Source: Aneurinibacillus terranovensis DSM 18919 | GTDB taxonomy: Bacteria > Bacillota > Bacilli > Aneurinibacillales > Aneurinibacillaceae | Reading direction: 5' to 3' | NCBI RefSeq assembly: GCF_000430625.1 | Contig: NZ_AUMJ01000046.1 | Span: forward strand, 1 to 50,560 | Length of the DNA stretch: 50,560 nucleotides | In this document: in pieces, positions 1-8,607 of the stretch | Layout of the letters: each line of letters starts with the position of its first letter | Position numbering within the stretch: position 1 is the first letter of the stretch | The notes under the pieces: model-generated | Databases searched by the model: none | Seen by the model: the letters and a program-made list of their open reading frames with translations, nothing else | What the model was told of the DNA's origin: nothing | Made by a program: the position numbers and the translations under genes

Positions 1-396
1 CAACGATTTCAATTTAAAAGAGATCCAGACCAATACCTTAAATGCGTAGAAGAAAAATGGCTTAATCAACGATTGTGTTAGTTAAGCCGTCTAAGTTTTT
101 TTAAAGTCTCCATTTTAGTACACGGTAGTATCATTGAAATGGACAAAAAACTTACCGAAGACTTCTTACGCCATCAGGCCGAAAAAACCATAGAAAAAGA
201 AGTTCAGCAGACATGGGAAGAAGGCTTAAAAAAACAAATTGATCTATTTGATTTTTCCGAAGTAGTGTACCGTCATTATCCAAAAAAGTGGAAACAATTG
301 TTAGGAGGAGAAAAAGGATTTGCTTTAACTCCCGATTCAATTTCTTCCTTAAACGTAACAGTTAAAATAGTAGAATCAGGAAGATTATTCCCTTAA
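1..396 (+). pseudogene. Decayed Ger(x)C-type spore germination protein, C-terminal part
   Basis: One reading frame runs from the window edge to 396 but is broken by TAG at 79-81. The last 85 codons (ATG at 139) carry the C-terminal pattern of Ger(x)C lipoproteins: an amphipathic helix, then DLFDFSEVVYRHYPKKWKQL, which resembles the family's D-hydrophobic-GF-GE-hydrophobic-R-P-K-W block, and a closing NVTVKIVESGRLF strand. The codons just before 139 continue the family pattern in the same frame (KVSILVHGSIIEM), so ATG 139 is not a true start and has no good ribosome site. Family members are about 350-400 residues; the rest lies left of the window or is lost. GGCTTAA/TTAAGCC at 59-88 followed by a T-run could act as a weak terminator. 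The family call rests on remembered motifs. Confidence 0.6.
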
Positions 397-421
397 CCGT
401 TTATACTGGATAAACGAAGAG

Positions 422-1867
422 TTAATACCGTGATGCGCCGGGCATTCTACTTAGAATCGATCTCGCAATATGCACGCCGCATGCTCCGGCCTGCGCCAGC
501 CCGCGCGTAATTCCCGCACCATCACCACCGGCATACAGCCCTTTGATTTCCGTTTCAAAATCACTGGTTAGACGGGGACGGGCAGAGTAGAACTTCGCTT
601 CCACGCCGTAAAACAGTGTATGTTCACTGGCGATGCCCGGGGTGACATGGTCAAGGGCTTCAACCATTTCAATTAAACTCTTCATTGTATTGTAAGGAAG
701 AACAAGGCCGAGGTCTCCCGGAACCGCTTCTTTTAAAGTAGGTTCAATAAAACCTTCTTTAATTCGTTTCTCCGTACTGCGCCTTCCCCGTTTAATATCA
801 CCGAAACGCTGCAGGATAACTGAACCGTTGGACAAATCATTCGCACGCCTGGAAATTTCCTTTGCATATTCATTAGGTTTGTCGAAAGGTTCCGTAAATG
901 TGTGCGAGATAAGCAGCGCAAAATTGGTATTTTGGCTTCCTAAACTTTTATCTTTATAGGCATGACCATTAGCGGTCATAACCCCGCTATGGTTTTCAAC
1001 CACAACATGGCCGCTCGGGTTGGAGCAAAAACTGCGAATGATCTGATCTGTTGAGGATTTAAATATAAACTTCCCTTCATACAAGTGCTTATTAATTTCT
1101 TCCATAACAACATTGGATGTTTCGACGCGAACGCCGATATCCACCTGATTATTAATCAGATAAAGCCCTTGTTTTTTGAGAAGGTTGCCAAACCATTCGG
1201 ATCCATCCCGCCCGGGAGCAATGATCACGTGATCGGCAAAATAAACATCCCCTGATTTACACGTAACACCTTTCATTTGCAGCCCTGCTTCTGTTTTCTC
1301 CGTGATAATGTCAGCTACTTCTGTCTTAAATTTTAACGTGATTCGGGAATCAAGTGTTTGGTAAATACTTTTAAGAATTTCAAGATTCTGTTCCGTTCCC
1401 AAATGGCGGACATTCGCACGCAGCAGCTTTAAGCCAACGGCAGCCCCTCTACGTTCAATATCTTTTACGGCTTCTGTCGTTGGATCCGTTACATCAAGAG
1501 TAGCGCCATGACGGAGATTGATTTCATCCACATAACGAATCAACTCCAGCACTTCGGAAGGGGCAAGATAATCGGTCATCCACCCGCCGAACTCTGTCGT
1601 AATATTAAATTTTCCATCGGAGTAAGCGCCCGCTCCTCCAAAGCCATTCGTGATGGAACACGCCGGCAGACAGCCGCTGAACTCTTTACGGCCCACAGGC
1701 GGAGGGCACTTTTTAATTTTTTTCTCGAGAATGGGGCAGTGGCGTTTAAAGATATCATGTCCTTTATCTATAAGTAAAATGGATAGTTCCGGTTTTTTTT
1801 CGGTTAACTCGTATGCCGTAAAAATACCGGCAGGGCCGGCACCTACAATGATCACATCGTACTTCAC
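422..1867 (-). CDS. FAD-dependent dehydrogenase (COG2509-like flavoprotein)
   Basis: A 481-residue soluble flavoprotein. The N-terminus has the dinucleotide-binding fingerprint VGAGPAG (residues 8-14). It is followed by a Cys-rich stretch (CPILEKKIKKCPPP, then SGCLPACS) and a Gly-rich GFGGAGAYSDGK segment typical of this uncharacterised dehydrogenase family. The C-terminus has the second FAD motif, GLYAGGDGAGITRGLAQAG. The start is GTG at 1867, preceded by GGGAGGT. Substrate and physiological role are unknown; relatives are annotated only as NAD(P)/FAD-dependent oxidoreductases. It lies downstream of a same-strand TetR gene, separated by about 230 bases and a hairpin, so it is probably its own unit. 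Confidence 0.85.
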   Translation of the reverse strand: MKYDVIIVGAGPAGIFTAYELTEKKPELSILLIDKGHDIFKRHCPILEKKIKKCPPPVGRKEFSGCLPACSITNGFGGAGAYSDGKFNITTEFGGWMTDYLAPSEVLELIRYVDEINLRHGATLDVTDPTTEAVKDIERRGAAVGLKLLRANVRHLGTEQNLEILKSIYQTLDSRITLKFKTEVADIITEKTEAGLQMKGVTCKSGDVYFADHVIIAPGRDGSEWFGNLLKKQGLYLINNQVDIGVRVETSNVVMEEINKHLYEGKFIFKSSTDQIIRSFCSNPSGHVVVENHSGVMTANGHAYKDKSLGSQNTNFALLISHTFTEPFDKPNEYAKEISRRANDLSNGSVILQRFGDIKRGRRSTEKRIKEGFIEPTLKEAVPGDLGLVLPYNTMKSLIEMVEALDHVTPGIASEHTLFYGVEAKFYSARPRLTSDFETEIKGLYAGGDGAGITRGLAQAGACGVHIARSILSRMPGASRY

Positions 1868-2025
1868 AAAATGTACCTCCCTTGATGCTTATCGTGTGAA
1901 ACCTTATTGATTATATCGTTTTTATTGCTAACATTCAAGAAAAAGACGAATATTAATGTTACATCCTTGTATTTCATTCGGTTTTATTCGTGTTTTCATA
2001 AAAAATCACCAAGATACCAAAAGAA

Positions 2026-2050
2026 CCCTCCTTTGTTGGAAAAAGGGGGG
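2026..2050 (-). terminator. Hairpin downstream of the TetR gene
   Basis: CCCTCCTTT pairs with AAAGGGGGG across a short loop. On the minus strand the stem is followed by TTCTTTTGG. It sits 45 bases after the TetR stop and is a plausible but imperfect intrinsic terminator. Nothing else was recognised between 1868 and 2095. Confidence 0.4.
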
Positions 2051-2095
2051 CTCAGAGAGAAAAACAGGATAAAGCGCAGTGATCTCACGCAACGT

Positions 2096-2719
2096 TTAAT
2101 GGGAATATTCAAGTACAGCAGAGCCTGCGGTATACAGGTTCGTCCACCCTTCCAAAAGGTCTTCTTCTGCGTACGTTCCTACCAAATCAAAATCTGCGTA
2201 AAATATCATCGCGTATGTCCGGGAAAAAATTGTTCCAAACAGACTGGTGGCTAACGCGTAACAGTCCAGATCCTCCCGGACTTTCCCATTTGTTTTATAA
2301 AGTTCGAAAAAATTTGTTAATTCTTGCAGAATTCCGCGGGCAAACGATGCCAGAAATTTTTTGCACTCATCCATCCGGGTCGATTCCGTGAGCATAAGCT
2401 TAATTACATGTATTTCTTTTTGCAGGATTAATGTGAACGTATAAATAATGGATTTCACATCTTGTTCGAAGTTTCCGCTAAAGCATTCTTTAATATGCCT
2501 GTTCATCTCGGACAGCAACGTTTGCCGTGTAATCATTTCAGAGAAAAGCTTTTCTTTGCACTCGAAATGGCGATATACTGTTAAATCATTAACGCGGGCC
2601 AACTTGGCAATTTCGCGAATAGTGGTCGATTGAAAACCTTTCTCAGAGAAAATTTCTAAGGCGCACGTCAATATTTTTTCTCTTGTTCTTTGGACCCTGG
2701 GCGAATATTTTTTATTCAT
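2096..2719 (-). CDS. TetR/AcrR family transcriptional regulator
   Basis: A 207-residue TetR-type repressor. Residues about 11-57 form the DNA-binding domain, with the ILTCALEIFSEKGFQSTTIREIAKLARVNDLTVYRHFECKEKLF pattern split here over two helices and the recognition helix. The remainder is the helical ligand and dimer domain. The frame stays open to 2926, but the extra N-terminal 69 residues translate a tRNA gene and leader. The true start is ATG 2719, preceded by AAAGGAGA at good spacing. No target is visible; the nearest same-strand gene is the FAD dehydrogenase. The ligand is unknown. Confidence 0.85.
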   Translation of the reverse strand: MNKKYSPRVQRTREKILTCALEIFSEKGFQSTTIREIAKLARVNDLTVYRHFECKEKLFSEMITRQTLLSEMNRHIKECFSGNFEQDVKSIIYTFTLILQKEIHVIKLMLTESTRMDECKKFLASFARGILQELTNFFELYKTNGKVREDLDCYALATSLFGTIFSRTYAMIFYADFDLVGTYAEEDLLEGWTNLYTAGSAVLEYSH

Positions 2720-2901
2720 TTGTACGGTCTCCTTTACTCTATCTACTACCAGTATCCTCCAACCAGAACCGGGATTCAAGTTACAAATTCGTTGCATTTT
2801 TAATACAAAAAAGGATATACTTCTGCATTCGTATCCTCCTTTTCGCAGGAACTGCGCCAAGGCGGGTAAAATACGACAGAAGATATATCCTTTAGTAAGA
2901 G

Positions 2902-2972
2902 AGCGGGTGATGGGAATCGAACCCACGTATTCAGCTTGGAAGGCTGATGTTCTACCATTGAACTACACCCGC
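2902..2972 (-). tRNA. tRNA-Gly (anticodon TCC)
   Basis: The minus strand folds as a cloverleaf. Acceptor GCGGGTG pairs with CACCCGC, the anticodon loop is CTTCCAA (TCC), and the T-arm contains GGTTCGATTCC. The 3' CCA is not encoded. It is the last of four tRNA genes in tandem. Confidence 0.95.
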
Positions 2973-3047
2973 AAAATGAAAATTTACAACGCCGAATATG
3001 TTTCCTTGTTACTGTTCAATCGTTGTCCCCGTAAGGGCACCCGAAAA

Positions 3048-3124
3048 TGGTAGCGGCGGAGGGGATCGAACCCCCGACCTTACGGGTATGAACCGTACGC
3101 TCTAGCCAGCTGAGCTACACCGCC
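3048..3124 (-). tRNA. tRNA-Met (anticodon CAT, elongator type)
   Basis: The minus strand begins GGCGGTGTAGCTCAG, has anticodon loop TTCATAC (CAT) and T-arm GGGGGTTCGATCCCC, and ends with an encoded CCA. The D-arm and the 5' GGCGGTG acceptor match elongator Met tRNAs of Bacilli. Confidence 0.93.
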
Positions 3125-3163
3125 ATATTATGGATTGCCAACAATAGATAAAAAATTGCTAAA

Positions 3164-3255
3164 TGGCGGAGAGTGAGGGATTCGAACCCTCGCACGGTAT
3201 AACCCGCCTACTCCCTTAGCAGGGGAGCCCCTTATAACCTCTTGGGTAACTCTCC
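3164..3255 (-). tRNA. tRNA-Ser (anticodon GCT)
   Basis: The minus strand begins GGAGAGTTACCCAAG, has anticodon loop CTGCTAA (GCT), the long variable arm of a serine tRNA and an encoded 3' CCA. Total length is 92 bases. Confidence 0.95.
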
Positions 3256-3258
3256 ATC

Positions 3259-3353
3259 TGGCGGACAGAGCGGGATTCGAACCCACGAGACGAGTTATCC
3301 CCGCCTACACGATTTCCAATCGTGCTCCTTCAGCCAAACTCGGACACCTGTCC
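3259..3353 (-). tRNA. tRNA-Ser (anticodon GGA)
   Basis: The minus strand begins GGACAGGTGTCCGAG, has anticodon loop TTGGAAA (GGA), a long variable arm, a GGGTTCGAATCCC T-arm and an encoded CCA. It lies three bases from tRNA-Ser(GCT), so the cluster is processed from one transcript. It is the promoter-proximal member. Confidence 0.95.
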
Positions 3354-3396
3354 ACAATTCACCTGAAATCATCGAAAACTCACAATGACAATAACT

Positions 3397-3425
3397 ATCA
3401 TATCATGTTTAAGTTCGAGAAGCAA
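3397..3425 (-). promoter_or_regulatory. Candidate sigma-A promoter of the tRNA cluster
   Basis: On the minus strand TTGCTT (3420-3425) lies 17 bases from TATGAT (3397-3402), about 45 bases upstream of tRNA-Ser(GGA). The stretch 3354-3675 holds no convincing gene: the 92-codon minus-strand frame in it lacks family features and overlaps this promoter. Confidence 0.5.
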
Positions 3426-3675
3426 CATCTTTTTTGGTGGGGCTTTTTGCGATATACCTTTTTCGTGATCGGTGGCTGCGAAAGGAATGCGTAATGGTAG
3501 GGCCTGAAACGGTTTGACTTCTCCCAATATTGTCATCTCATGCCACTCAAACAGTTTGAGTTGAGGTATAATAGCCAATGTTTTCTGATGCTCTTTTTTC
3601 CCGTATATTTGCATATGCAAAATCGCATTCCATATGTAATAATTCATATAGTACCAATAAATCGGGGATGAAATA

Positions 3676-5091
3676 ATGAAAGAAACAATCCAAGAACTCT
3701 ATGAATCAGAACTGTTGCTTCGAAATTTGATAGATAATTCCTACGATGCGATCTATATTACTGATGAAAAAGGGAAAACCGCCTGGTATAACAAAGCTTT
3801 CCTGCGGATTTCGGGCCTTTCTCCCTCCCAACTGGATGGATACACCGTTTTCGAGCTCTTAGAAAAGGGGTGGTTACCTAATTCAGTAGTGGCAGAAGTT
3901 ATACAACAAAAAAAAGCCTTCACTAGCCTAATCAATTATTACAACGGCTCAGAAGGTTTAGTGAGTGCAACACCGGTTATGGATGATTCCGGTAACTTAC
4001 TGCATGTAATTGCCAATGTAAGGGACCTAACCGAGTTAAATGAATTAAAACGGCAACTGGATGACACCAAGGCATTAAATGAGAGCTATCGCCAAACTCT
4101 TCAAGAAGTCCAATCAACAGGTGTTGAAGGCAATAGGATTATTTTTCGCAGTTCAGTAATGGAAAATATCGTCTCACTCGCCCATAAAGTCGCTTTGGTT
4201 GATACTCCTGTGGTAATTTTTGGGGAATCCGGCGTTGGTAAGGATATACTCGCCAAATATATTCATTACTTAAGTGAAAGACATAAAAAGGGGACATTTG
4301 TAAAAGTGAACTGCGGTGCTATCCCTGAACATCTGTTAGAGTCCGAATTATTTGGATATGAAGCAGGTTCCTTTACGGGTGCAGGGCGCCATGGGAAGGC
4401 CGGTTTGTTTCAAGTAGCGAATAACGGAACCATCTTTTTAGATGAAATTGGCGAAATGCCTTTAGCTTTACAGGTGAAGCTGTTAGGTGTTTTACAGGAC
4501 ATGGAAATACAAAGGGTAGGAGGAACTAAGCCGATTCCAATCAATGTCCGTGTCATAACAGCCACTAATGCGAATCTAGAAAAGATGATGCATGAAAAAA
4601 AGTTTCGACACGATCTTTTTTATCGTATCAATGTATTGACGATCCATATCCCACCACTTAGGGAACGGTCGGAAGACATATTCGATCTATTATTGCATTA
4701 TCTTGATATGTTTAACAAAAAGTATAAAGTAAATAAAACGTTCTCCCCTGATGTGATAGAACAGTTGCTATCCTATGAATGGCCCGGGAATGTAAGGGAA
4801 TTAAAGAATATCGTAGAACGGCTTGTTGTCATGTCCGATAGTGACATCATCGAGGTGAATCAATTACCTGGCAGCCTGCAGCAGAGAAAAATACCCGATC
4901 ACCATATTAATTTAGAACTCCCGTCTTTCACTTCCATTCCCGGTCAGACCTTAAAACAGCTTGTCTCTGAACAGGAGAAACAAATCCTTTCTTACTATTT
5001 GTCTACCTATCGCCCGATGAAACGATGTGCAGAGGTGTTAGGAGTTGATCTAGCTACACTTGTTCGCAAGAAAAAGCGATATGGTCTTTGA
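3676..5091 (+). CDS. Sigma-54-dependent activator, PAS-AAA-HTH
   Basis: A 471-residue enhancer-binding protein. A PAS domain (about residues 12-120, LLRNLIDNSYDAIYITDEKG) senses a signal. The AAA+ domain has Walker A GESGVGKD (183-190), GSFTGA (231-236, a conservative variant of the GAFTGA sigma-54 contact loop) and Walker B FLDEIGE (254-260). The C-terminal 40 residues form a Fis-like HTH with an odd ending, VDLATLVRKKKRYGL. There is no receiver domain, so control is probably by ligand through PAS. It points towards the fatty acid carrier. The -24/-12 elements in front of the carrier and the ligase operon make it the likely activator of both. Confidence 0.92.
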   Translation: MKETIQELYESELLLRNLIDNSYDAIYITDEKGKTAWYNKAFLRISGLSPSQLDGYTVFELLEKGWLPNSVVAEVIQQKKAFTSLINYYNGSEGLVSATPVMDDSGNLLHVIANVRDLTELNELKRQLDDTKALNESYRQTLQEVQSTGVEGNRIIFRSSVMENIVSLAHKVALVDTPVVIFGESGVGKDILAKYIHYLSERHKKGTFVKVNCGAIPEHLLESELFGYEAGSFTGAGRHGKAGLFQVANNGTIFLDEIGEMPLALQVKLLGVLQDMEIQRVGGTKPIPINVRVITATNANLEKMMHEKKFRHDLFYRINVLTIHIPPLRERSEDIFDLLLHYLDMFNKKYKVNKTFSPDVIEQLLSYEWPGNVRELKNIVERLVVMSDSDIIEVNQLPGSLQQRKIPDHHINLELPSFTSIPGQTLKQLVSEQEKQILSYYLSTYRPMKRCAEVLGVDLATLVRKKKRYGL

Positions 5092-5114
5092 TTCATCATT
5101 TTACCGATGCACAA

Positions 5115-5270
5115 AAGGGGCTGTCTCAAAAGCCTCTTATAGAAATTTCGAGCCCCACTTTAGCAGTAAAAATCGCATCAAAAATAATGAGCCCGTACCA
5201 CTTTTATAGTGATTACGGGCTATTTTTTGGGATTTAATCATTTGGGACTTACCTTTTGGGTCAGCCCCTT
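5115..5270. repeat. MITE-like element with imperfect terminal inverted repeats
   Basis: The left end AAGGGGCTGTCTCAAAAG matches, inverted, the right end CTTTTGGGTCAGCCCCTT (18-base arms, two mismatches). The element is about 156 bases and non-coding. It contains hairpin GCCCGTACCACT...AGTGATTACGGGC followed by TATTTTTT (5190-5229), which can serve as a plus-strand terminator for the activator gene. Related hairpins occur at 10715-10750 and 33086-33130. Confidence 0.6.
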
Positions 5271-5291
5271 GTAGGTTAATCCTATTTTCAA

Positions 5292-6722
5292 TTACAAATT
5301 CAAAGGCATTAAGAACATGGCAATACTTGTAATTATAATATAAATGATCAATAACATCATACAAAATCCAGCTATTTGCCCGAATTTCGTTTTTGTAATA
5401 TCCAACAAGGCTATGGCCCAGAAAGGTTGGATCAGGTGTGACATCATATCTCCCCACCCATAGGCAATCGTTGTGCTTGCCGGGCTTATTCCCATCTCAT
5501 GAGATGCTTTTAATAAATACGGTGCCTCGATGATCCATTTCGAACCGCCGGAAGGTACAAAATAGCCAAGAATTCCGGAATACCAATAGACAATGGGTAA
5601 AAAGGTATGTGGCGTTGAGATAGATATAAAGAAGTCAGTCAAAACATGTCCTAAGTCAGTATAAGATATGAGACCGAAAATCCCTCCGTAGAGAGGAAAT
5701 TGGATCAAAATCCCCCATGCTCCCTGAACTCCTTTTTTACAGCTTTCCATGAAAACAACCGGACGCCATGTTAAAAAAAGGGCTAAAGTTAAAAATAACA
5801 GATTATACGTGTCTATACTCCATCCGGCGATTCCTTTGGTCATAAAAGTTTGAACAAGAACATACAGCGCAGCGCACCCCATGATTATATTCCAGCCAGG
5901 CCAAAAAGCCATTCGTTCAGCAGGAGCGAGGTTTTGATGACTCCTGGAATTATTTTCTCTCGTAATTGAATCCAGCACTTCTTGATCCATTACCACCTGT
6001 GACTTTCTTGGTGTTAAAAGCGTTAAGGCAAGCGCAGTCGAAAGAATGGTTACCAAAACAAGGACAATGTTAAATGCGGAAAAAATGGTTCGTGTTACAG
6101 GGATCAGTTCGGTCAATATCTTATCTTTTACCAAAAAGTTTTCTGGTGTTGCCACCAGTAAGGTTGCCGATCCGGACAATCCCGCATGCCAAAGCGTCGC
6201 CACACCGACATAAGCAGCCGCAACCAAAAGACGCATATCCGACTTCGGATTATGCTTAGCGACAAACGGGACAAATGTAGCAGATACAACAACCGTTAAC
6301 GCCCAATTGATATAACCTGTTAGGAGAGATACGATTGCTACTAATAGCGTTGCTTGCCAGGGCTTATCTGGATGCGGACGCGAACCCAGCCAGTTTAAGG
6401 CTCGTTTAGTTGCAGGTGCTGTTGCACACACATAAGCCACAATGATAGCAAAACTAAATTGTGCCATAAGCGATAATAGAACCCATAGCCCTTTACCCCA
6501 AACCTGAATTGCTTTGACAGGAGAAGCATTTCCCCATAGTAACGTCATGGCGAAAACGATTACAGTTAGAACAACGGCAATGATCCAAGCGTCTGGTACC
6601 CACTTTTGCGTCCATGCACTCGTAACGAGGGCGAAATCACGAAATTTATTGAGTATTCCTTTGTCATTCCTTTCCTTGATGGAAGGTTGTTTTAATTCTT
6701 CTCCCAAATTACTTTGTGACAT
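5292..6722 (-). CDS. AtoE-family short-chain fatty acid transporter
   Basis: A 476-residue polytopic membrane protein of the short-chain fatty acid transporter family (AtoE/TIGR00366). After a soluble N-terminus of about 40 residues there are roughly ten or more hydrophobic helices (for example AWIIAVVLTVIVFAMTLLW). It also has the family-type segment GYFVPSGGSKWIIEAPYLLKA near residue 380, like the SGG-W-E-P motif of these carriers. Relatives move acetoacetate, butyrate or similar acids. The ribosome site is AAAGGGGGAAG before ATG 6722. It is divergent from the acyl-CoA ligase operon and has its own -24/-12 promoter, so it probably imports the acid that the ligase activates. Confidence 0.9.
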   Translation of the reverse strand: MSQSNLGEELKQPSIKERNDKGILNKFRDFALVTSAWTQKWVPDAWIIAVVLTVIVFAMTLLWGNASPVKAIQVWGKGLWVLLSLMAQFSFAIIVAYVCATAPATKRALNWLGSRPHPDKPWQATLLVAIVSLLTGYINWALTVVVSATFVPFVAKHNPKSDMRLLVAAAYVGVATLWHAGLSGSATLLVATPENFLVKDKILTELIPVTRTIFSAFNIVLVLVTILSTALALTLLTPRKSQVVMDQEVLDSITRENNSRSHQNLAPAERMAFWPGWNIIMGCAALYVLVQTFMTKGIAGWSIDTYNLLFLTLALFLTWRPVVFMESCKKGVQGAWGILIQFPLYGGIFGLISYTDLGHVLTDFFISISTPHTFLPIVYWYSGILGYFVPSGGSKWIIEAPYLLKASHEMGISPASTTIAYGWGDMMSHLIQPFWAIALLDITKTKFGQIAGFCMMLLIIYIIITSIAMFLMPLNL

Positions 6723-6818
6723 TTTTCTTCCCCCTTTATTCTCCTAAAAAATTAAACATCATCTTTAAAATGAGATTCTCCTATCACCCACTTTTATATA
6801 ATTTCGCACCATAAAATT

Positions 6819-6835
6819 TGCAATTTTCATACCAA
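6819..6835 (-). promoter_or_regulatory. Sigma-54 (-24/-12) promoter of the fatty acid carrier
   Basis: The minus strand reads TTGGTATGAAAATTGCA: GG at -24 and GC at -12 with the required ten-base spacing, close to the YTGGCACN5TTGCW consensus. It lies about 100 bases upstream of the carrier start. Confidence 0.7.
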
Positions 6836-6871
6836 TTAGCTTTACCAGTAGTTATAACTCCCTTCAAAAAG

Positions 6872-6915
6872 ATCAGGCATTTTTGCATAAGTAAAAATGC
6901 CTGATATATGCAAAA
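6872..6915. promoter_or_regulatory. Nested inverted repeats, candidate activator site (UAS)
   Basis: ATCAGGCATTTTT (6872-6884) is a perfect inverted copy of AAAAATGCCTGAT (6893-6905). Overlapping it, TTTTGCATA (6881-6889) is inverted as TATGCAAAA (6907-6915). The pair lies between the two divergent sigma-54 promoters, 37-102 bases from each. That is the place expected for binding sites of the adjacent enhancer-binding protein. A hairpin terminator is less likely because genes diverge here. Confidence 0.6.
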
Positions 6916-6973
6916 GCACCTCAATGACTGTTTCCAAACCCATCGGGATTCTTACGTGTAAACAACGAAAAGA

Positions 6974-6990
6974 TTGGCATCATATTTGCT
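6974..6990 (+). promoter_or_regulatory. Sigma-54 (-24/-12) promoter of the acyl-CoA ligase operon
   Basis: TTGGCATCATATTTGCT matches YTGGCAYN5TTGCW with exact -24 GG to -12 GC spacing. It lies 43 bases upstream of the GTG start of the ligase. Confidence 0.82.
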
Positions 6991-7032
6991 TTTAATTTGG
7001 TTTAGAAAGACATTACTTTAGGGGGGTTATAT

Positions 7033-8607
7033 GTGGACATCATAGGAAACCGGACTCTTCGCGACCTATTAGCGGAAAAGGTATCACTTCATCCCAAAAA
7101 AACTTTTCTTATCTATGAAAACAAGGAGGAGCAAACGTTTACACTGACCTACGAAGAATTCGCGGAAAAGGTAAAATGTTTGGGCCGTTTGTTCATAGAT
7201 TATGGTGTGAAAAAAGGAGACAACGTAACGTTACATCTTCCAAACTGCATGGAGTTTATGATCGCCTGGTTTGCACTCGCACACATTGGAGCCATTATGG
7301 TTCCAACCAATATTTTGTCTACCGAAGATGAAATGGAATATATTTTAAAACACTCAGAATCAGTCCTGTTGATTACGGAAGAAGCGTATTTGGAAAAGTT
7401 TAAACCGCTACGCTCGAAATTGCCAAAATTGAAAGAGATCTTGCTTTCCCGATATCAAGGAGGTGGATATGCCGATAAAAGCCTTGATCGCTTAATGGAA
7501 CGGGCTGCGCCTGAAATCCCTTTCATTCCCTTTCATTCGGAAGATGTAGCTGCCATGCTTTATACATCAGGAACCACATCCAGACCGAAGGGTGTACTCA
7601 TTTCTCATGCGAACTATCTCTTTGCCGGTGAAGTCATGTCAAAATCCATTAGCTTGTCTCCCGAAGATCGGCAACTGATTGTACTGCCCCTCTTCCATGC
7701 GAATGCTCAATATTACTCTTTTATGTCCGCCTTAACTGTCGGCGCAAGTGTTGCCATCACAGAACGATTCAGCGCTTCACGCTATTTCAAACAAGCCAAA
7801 AGACTGAAAGCAACAGTGGGATCACTTTTTGCTGCTCCAATCCGCATGATTCTTCATCAGGAGTATGATCCTGCAGATCGAGAGAATCAACTTCGCCTCA
7901 TCTGGTTTGCCCAAGTGATCACGGAAGCTCAGCTTAAGGACTTCGAAGAAAAGTACAACACTCAACTACTGCATTTGTACGGAATGACAGAAACGATCGC
8001 TACTCCATTAATGAATCCTCTCCACGGAGTTCGTAAAAACATGGGAATTGGCAAGCCTGTTCTTGGCTATGAAGTAAAAATTATAGACGATTTCGGGAAC
8101 GAAGTTCCCCAAGGCGAAGCCGGACAGATCATCGTGAAAGGAGTCCCCGGGCGCACGTTGATGAAAGGATATTTCAACAATCAGGCAGCAACAGGGGAAG
8201 CTCTCCAGAATGGATGGCTTTATACCGGTGATAATGCCCGAATCGACGAAGACGGATATTTCTTCTTTGTCGACAGGAAAAAGGATATGATCAAGCGTGC
8301 CGGTGAGAATGTAGCAGCCAATGAAATAGAAAAAGTGATTGCCGAACATCCAAGTGTTTTTGAGTGCGCTGTGATTGGGATCCCGGATGAAATTCGGGAC
8401 GAGACCATTAAGGCTTATGTTATTTTGCGCGAGGATAGAAATGCAACCGAAGAAGAAATCATTGCCTTTTGCCAATCCCGTTTAGCCAAATTCAAGGTTC
8501 CTGAATACGTGGAATTTGTCGGACAACTGCCTCGAACTTCTGTAGGCAAAATCCAAAAGCACCTGCTGCGAAAATGGCATGAGGAGGGAATCAAGTCTTA
8601 TGGTTAA
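7033..8607 (+). CDS. Acyl-CoA synthetase (AMP-dependent, class I adenylate-forming)
   Basis: A 524-residue acyl-CoA ligase that would adenylate a carboxylic acid with ATP and transfer it to CoA. Seen: phosphate-binding loop YTSGTTSRPKG (177-187), LYGMTET, YTGDNARIDEDGYFFFVDRKKDMIKRAGENV split by the domain hinge, and the C-terminal catalytic lysine in RTSVGKIQK. The start is GTG 7033, because the nearby ATG at 7031 is in another frame and stops at once; GGGGGG precedes it. It is first in an operon with an epimerase-like protein, a thiolase and an OB-fold partner, under a -24/-12 promoter. Chain specificity cannot be read; the neighbouring carrier suggests a short or branched acid. Confidence 0.9.
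   Translation: MDIIGNRTLRDLLAEKVSLHPKKTFLIYENKEEQTFTLTYEEFAEKVKCLGRLFIDYGVKKGDNVTLHLPNCMEFMIAWFALAHIGAIMVPTNILSTEDEMEYILKHSESVLLITEEAYLEKFKPLRSKLPKLKEILLSRYQGGGYADKSLDRLMERAAPEIPFIPFHSEDVAAMLYTSGTTSRPKGVLISHANYLFAGEVMSKSISLSPEDRQLIVLPLFHANAQYYSFMSALTVGASVAITERFSASRYFKQAKRLKATVGSLFAAPIRMILHQEYDPADRENQLRLIWFAQVITEAQLKDFEEKYNTQLLHLYGMTETIATPLMNPLHGVRKNMGIGKPVLGYEVKIIDDFGNEVPQGEAGQIIVKGVPGRTLMKGYFNNQAATGEALQNGWLYTGDNARIDEDGYFFFVDRKKDMIKRAGENVAANEIEKVIAEHPSVFECAVIGIPDEIRDETIKAYVILREDRNATEEEIIAFCQSRLAKFKVPEYVEFVGQLPRTSVGKIQKHLLRKWHEEGIKSYG

Noticed and set aside
2720-2926. N-terminal extension of the TetR frame (MGSIPITRS...)
   Set aside because: It translates tRNA-Gly and its flank; a proper ribosome site and family N-terminus are found at ATG 2719.
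3369-3647. 92-codon minus-strand frame
   Set aside because: No ribosome site or family features, and it covers the tRNA promoter.
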